Shown one piece after another: positions 59,152-64,000 of a stretch of 64,000 nt of DNA. The notes below the pieces were generated by a model. It did no database searches and had not been told where the DNA came from. It saw nothing but the letters and a program-made list of their open reading frames with translations. Source of the stretch: Ophioderma brevispina (lineage: Eukaryota > Echinodermata > Ophiuroidea > Amphilepidida > Ophiodermatidae); contig JAMKCH010041215.1 in the NCBI GenBank assembly GCA_023653785.1, forward strand, positions 1 through 64,000, read 5' to 3'. The position numbers were made by a program, and so were the translations under genes. Numbering within the stretch: the first letter of the stretch is position 1; each line of letters starts with the position of its first letter.

Positions 59152-61985
59152 ATATCCCCTCCCCAACACCTAAACAACCCAACACCCCTCAACACAACAC
59201 CCTGCAACTCCCAACACCCTCAACATCCCACCCTCCCACCCCTCCCAACATCCTGCAACACCCACATGCCCCGTACACCCACTTCTCCTCACCACCCTGC
59301 AATACCCTAACCCCACCACACCCTCCCCAACACCACCCGCCCAAAACACACACAGAAAAAAAAGTCTCCCCAACACCCCACACCACCCTATCCCCACCCC
59401 ATCCCCTCCCAACACCTCACCCACCCCACCCCTCCCCAACACCACCCTTCAACACCTCCACGCCCCTCCCAACACCCCTCAACACCCCACCACCTCCCCA
59501 CGAGCCCCTGCAACTCCCCAATACCCCTGGCAACACCCCTACCCCCTCCCCAGTCCCTTCCGACACCCCCAGCAATACCCCATGCCCCTCCCCACACCCA
59601 TCCCCCTCCCCAACACCCCACCCCAACACCCCGCAACACCCACACCCCCCTCACCACCCCCCATCCCCCTCCCCAACCACCCCATCCCCCTCCCCAACAC
59701 CCCATCCCCTCCCACACCCATCCCCCTCCCCAACACCCCAACCCCTCCCCCACCCTCAACCCCTCCCACACCCCAACCCCTCCCCAACAACCCCACCCCT
59801 CCCCACTCCCCAACCCCCGTCCCCAACACCCCTCCACACCCCCCACCCCCTCCCCAACCTCCATCAACCACCCCCCCCCCTCCCCACCACCCTTCAACCT
59901 CTCCCCCTCCCCACCCCCCATGCAACAACCCCCCACCCCCTCCCCAACACCCCCACCCACCCCTCCCCCTCCTCACCCACCTTCCACACCCCCCCCCCCT
60001 CCCCCCAACCCCCTTCCTACACCCCATCCGCCTGCCCAGCCCCCACAGACATCCAAACTCCTCCCCCACCACCGACTGCGCAGAGCCACCCCCCCCCCGG
60101 TCCCCCACACCGCAATCCCTCTCCCCCCAATCCCTCCCCAGCACCCCCCGCACGGAGCCCCACCCCCCCCCTCCCCCTACCCCCCCCCACCCCACCACGG
60201 CCCTCCCCAACTCCTCCCCACCCCCTCCCCCTCCCCCAACCCTTCAACACCCCACTCCCCCTCCCCGCCCGCCACCTCCCCACCCCACCCCTCCCCAACA
60301 CCCTGCAACACCCCACCCCTTAAGGCTTCCCAACCCCCCATCCCCCCCACCCCTCCTTTCCCCCAAAACCACAAAAACAACACACCACCCCCCTCCCCTA
60401 CCCCCGTCCCCTCCCACACCCCAACCCACCCCCCCTTCCCCACTCATACCATCTCCACACCCCCCACCCCCCCTCCCCATCCCCCCTCACACGCCCCATC
60501 CCCCTGCCCCAACACCCACAGCCTCGCAACCCTACACCCCCCCCACCCTCGTCCCCCCCCCCCCCCCTCTCCCACCCCCACCTTGCACGCCCCCCACCAT
60601 ACCCCCTCCCGAACACCGCCGCCTCACACCCCCCCCCCCCCTCCCCAACACCCCTTCCCACACCCCTCCCCCCTCCCCACCGCTTCCCAAACACGCCTCC
60701 GTTACACGCCTCCCGACTCCGGCAGAGGGTTCCCACCCCCCCCCGTCCCCCCTATAAAAAAGACCCCCCCTCCCCCTGCCCCGCCCCCTCCACCACCCTC
60801 CTCCCCACCTTTCCACTCCCCCGCACGGCCCCCCCCTCCAGGGTCTCGGCCTCCCCCCCTCTCCCACCCTCCCCTCCACACCCCCTCCGCCCTCATCCCC
60901 CCCCTTCCGACACCCCCCCCTCCCCGCACCCCCGTCTCCCACCCGCATCCCGCCCTCCCCCCCGCAACAACCCGCCCCCCCTCGCACCCTGCAAACAACC
61001 CACCCCCTCCCCCAACAACCCTCCCCCTCAACACCCCACCACCTCCAACACCCCGTAACACCACCTCACACCCCCTCATCCCCAACACCCCACCCCCTCC
61101 CCAACAACCTACCCCTCCCACCCCCTCAATACCCCTCCCCAACACCCCACAATACCCCATCCCTTTCCCCCTACACCCCTTCATACCCCATGCCCCATCC
61201 CAACACCCACACCTCCCCAACACCCCACAACCTCCCAACACCCCAACCCTTCTCCCCACCACCCAAACACCCCATCCCCTCCTCACTCCCACCCCCTCCC
61301 CAACACACCCATCTCACACACCCCAACACCCTTCAAACACCCACCCCCTCCCCAACACACCTCAACAAACAACAATACAAACCCCCCCCCGCTTCCCCAA
61401 CAGGACCCCTTAACACCATCAACCGCTGCCAGCCCCCGACACCCGCTCCCCACACCCGTCTCCCCACCCCCACAATACCTCCAGCCCCCATCCCAATCAA
61501 CCTCACATCCCCAATCCCCCTCCCCACACCATCCCTCCCCCACCCCCACGCGGCCCCCTCTCCGAACACCGCTCCATACCCCACACCCACCCTAACCCCA
61601 ACCGTGTTCTCCCCCCACCCCCGCCACACCCACACCCCGCCCACACCACCCACCCATCCCCAACACTTCCCACCTCCTCCACCCCCCCCCCAACCCCAAC
61701 CCCCCCCGCCCCCCTCCCCCACACCCTCCTAAACTCCATCGCGAGATTCTCCTCCCCCTCGCGCCACCGCCCACCCTCCCCTCCCCCTCCCACACCCCCA
61801 ATACCACATCCCCTCCCAACACCCTGCATACCCCCTCCCCCTTCCACACCCGCACCCCTCCCAACACCTTCCCCACCCTACCCCCCCTCCTAACCCTCCG
61901 CCCACACCGCCCCCCCCCGCCGCCCCCGCCGCCCACACCGCCCTCCCCAACACCCTCCCTCCCTCTTATCCCACCACCCCACCTG
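59152..61985 (+). repeat. 2.8-kb C-rich, nearly G-free minisatellite
   Basis: The + strand consists of CCCCAACACCCC, CCCCCTCCCC and CACCCC words in irregular higher-order combinations. G is very rare throughout and T is a minority. Repeat units are about 15-30 bp and vary in length. Long stop-free frames on both strands result from composition alone. The complementary strand has dense runs of 3-5 G with 1-4 base spacers, matching the G-quadruplex pattern many times over. The + strand fits the i-motif pattern. Confidence 0.9.
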
Positions 61986-62228
61986 CTCATGTAACGCAGA
62001 AATAATGCATATCCAATGTACTGTTTCAATCAGCTATACAGCAATTACGCATATTTAAATTAGTTCAATTACATCACAAATGGCCCCTTTAAAATTGGCC
62101 CACATGCACTTTGACCTAATTATGATTCACACAAAGATGAATGCCAGACTAGTCTTTTCATGTAGTAAGACATTTTTTTTCCCTCCGTATGTACCGTTTC
62201 AGCGATCCAGTCTTATTCCTATTTATTA

Positions 62229-63000
62229 GCTCATTTCATACCTAGCCCTATATCACTTACTTGCAAATGGCAAACAAGATTCGTACCTAATAGGCTCTCA
62301 TGCAGTGAAGAATTTTGTGTATCCGAGTAAACCTTTTCAGAATTATACAATTATGCTTATTTTTGCATATTGCATTTAGCTCATTTGCATACTTTAATTT
62401 GCCCGAAAATAGGCTCAAATCTATCAGGTCGAAAACGGTTCAGCCCGCTTCCTTCCCCAAGTTACATCCATTATACCGCCTTACGGAACTCAGATAACTT
62501 GTAACAGCTTTTTTCCCTTAACTTTGCCATTAGACACTTAATTAGCAATTTTACGCCCAAATGCCACTTTCACCCAGTATGATTCAACAAAAAGATGCAT
62601 GGCAGCATATTCGTCAATGTTGCCAAGGAATTTTGCCCATCCGCTGTACGTTTCAGAGATACAAGTTGAATTACTCATACTTAATTAGCTCATTTGCATA
62701 CATAATTCCTACTATCTCGCACTTTCATATTGCAAGATGCGCATCATGATAGGCTTTTCATCAGTGAAGAATTTTGGCATATCTGAGTAGACCTTTTCAA
62801 AATAATAGCAATTATGCTGTTTTTGCATATTAAATTAGCTCAGTTGCCATATTTAATTTGCCCGAAATACGCCCAAACATCTAATCAGTCGAGAACTCCC
62901 AGCCCTCTTCCTTCACCAATTACTCATTATAAAAACGCCATAACGGACTCTAGAAAACTTTTACACGCTGTTGCGGGAAAATTTCGTAAATTATGCGAAA
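62229..63000 (+). repeat. Tandem units of about 450 bp in the element tail
   Basis: TAGGCTCTCATGCAGTGAAG (about 62290) and TAGGCTTTTCATCAGTGAAG (about 62751) each lead into AATTTTG, ATC(C/T)GAGTA and CCTTTTCA, then a TTTTTGCATATT, a TTTAATTTGCCCGAAA and an AGCCC(G/T)C(T/C)TCCTTC block. The period is about 450-460 bp. The second unit runs into the terminal block. Confidence 0.65.
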
Positions 63001-63316
63001 TTAGAATACTTAATTAGCGTAATTTTACGCCCAAAATCTCATCAGCTCGAGAACTCTTCAACCCGCTCTTCCACCAGTTACATCATTTTATCCCATACGG
63101 AACGCCAGATAAATCGTACACAAGCGCTTGAACACGGACGGCGGACAGACAGACAGCCAGAAGGTGATTATCTAAGTCTCTGCCGAACAAGTTCAGGCTA
63201 GACAAAAAGTGTAAAATTTGCACGTTAAACTGTATGTCAAATTACCCACAATGGCTAAAGTTAATAACTCTAACGCCAGATTATTGGAAAATTTTCATTT
63301 CATCAATTTCCTTTTT

Positions 63317-63324
63317 AGGGGAGG
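63317..63324 (+). promoter_or_regulatory. Polypurine tract
   Basis: AGGGGAGG lies directly before the TGTTATAATGG start of the 3' LTR, the position of the plus-strand primer in LTR elements. Confidence 0.65.
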
Positions 63325-64000
63325 TGTTATAATGGCCGCCATTTTTTCTGATTAAACTTTTTAAAATATATTTTTCTCAATTTTATTTGAGAATATATTA
63401 TTTTAAAGCTTTTTTATATAAAATACTTTATGGTGAAAAGAGAATAGGGAATACCCCTAGTTTGTTTTGCTAAGTGCTACCTGTTAAATTGCACAATAAT
63501 GGAAAAACAAGAAGTGGGGAATTCCCCAAGGAGCTAAATTTAGAACTTTTTATGTTTTGAATCAAACTGTACGATCAGGGAAGTCCCCAATATATTATAT
63601 TGGAAAAGGTTATGTGATTCAGGTTGGTTTATATGCACGATGCTGTTTTTAATGTCTATTTTTTAGACTGGGAACTTGGTGAATTCGTATCTATTTGAGA
63701 TTTGAGTTAAGAATTCTCGTCGTCCAGCCGTTGCCATCAGCTATACATTATGGGTTATAGCTATTTTTAATCTACAATAATGGTAGATTCATGCTCCACA
63801 CAGTGCCAGGATTTATTATATTTGTCATTTTCCATGTGAGCCAGAGGCTGTAATTACGTCACTTGTCTCTTGAAGCCGAAGTGCTGGGACTCACAGTGGA
63901 ATTCCAAATTGTGGACAGATAGATAATCACCACGATTTTCTTGGACCTATATACTGGTGGATTATTAATGTCGTCGAGGGCTTATTTAACCTTGTCGTCT
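63325..64000 (+). repeat. 3' LTR of the Ty3/gypsy element, cut by the window end
   Basis: It begins TGTTATAATGGCC and follows the 5' LTR (53981-54997) through its first 650-700 bp, with many small indels. The remaining third of the LTR and the right target site lie beyond the window. Confidence 0.8.

Larger units (their letters stand above)
59139..63205 (+). mobile_element. Minisatellite-carrying repeat, long copy
   Basis: It is composed of a long C-rich minisatellite (59152-61985), an AT-rich tail with repeated TTAGCTCATTTGCAT words, a CTCATCAGCTCGAGAACTCT block at about 63038, a GGACGGCGGACAGACAGACA segment and a terminal hairpin (GTCTCTGCCGAACAAGTTCA followed by GGCTAGAC). The same blocks in the same order occur inverted at 484-1230. 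It lies between the pol remnant and the 3' LTR of the gypsy element, so it probably inserted there. Confidence 0.6.

Noticed and set aside
59139..61413. Very long Pro/Thr/Ser-rich open frames (390-500 codons) on the + strand and Gly-rich ones on the - strand
   Set aside because: They arise because the C-rich minisatellite lacks the A/T/G combinations needed for stop codons. Several frames are open at once and none has a family signature.

Overview
The window looks like a stretch of a metazoan nuclear genome, most likely an AT-rich marine invertebrate and probably a non-vertebrate deuterostome (echinoderm or hemichordate). That placement is inferred from the style of the genes and repeats and is not proven. 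Evidence for a eukaryote is direct: GT-AG introns with matching codon phase, CR1/L2-type and Ty3/gypsy-type retroelement remnants, a tRNA-derived SINE, and many inverted-repeat (MITE or foldback) elements.

One host gene is recognisable, on the + strand, as eleven coding exons from 3965 to 27655. It reads as a p160/SRC nuclear-receptor coactivator (NCOA family). Three LXXLL receptor boxes occur in the usual order, followed by long Gln/Met/Gly/Pro-rich regions, and the protein ends in a fourth box (LLQKLLLE-stop) resembling the C-terminus of vertebrate SRC-1a. The bHLH-PAS half is not visible and presumably lies upstream of the window. Exons B, C, F, G and one version of E are each one base short modulo 3, and exon D also changes frame, although splice phases otherwise match throughout. 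I read this as base-deletion errors in the assembly rather than gene death, but the sequence alone cannot decide.

The introns, and about 13 kb downstream of the gene (27.7-41.4 kb), hold no further recognisable gene. They are studded with short palindromic elements, one degenerate non-LTR retrotransposon, one SINE and several dispersed repeats.

From 41.4 to 53.6 kb a block of about 5.56 kb occurs twice in direct orientation (41436-47001 and 48042-53597), separated by about 1 kb. Each copy is the same nest of inverted-repeat elements plus a SINE-like fragment, and the copies differ largely by single-base indels.

From 53981 to the window end lies a decayed Ty3/gypsy retrotransposon: 5' LTR, tRNA-Pro-type primer site, gag, protease, integrase, a scrap of RNase H, a polypurine tract and a 3' LTR cut by the window edge. 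Integrase precedes the RT/RNase H remnant, as in GMR1-like elements. Between the pol remnant and the 3' LTR sits about 4 kb of a different repeat, made of 2.8 kb of almost G-free C-rich minisatellite and an AT-rich tail. A shorter relative of this element lies in opposite orientation at the left end of the window (484-1230), beside a 479-bp element with perfect 17-bp terminal inverted repeats that is also present in the duplicated block.
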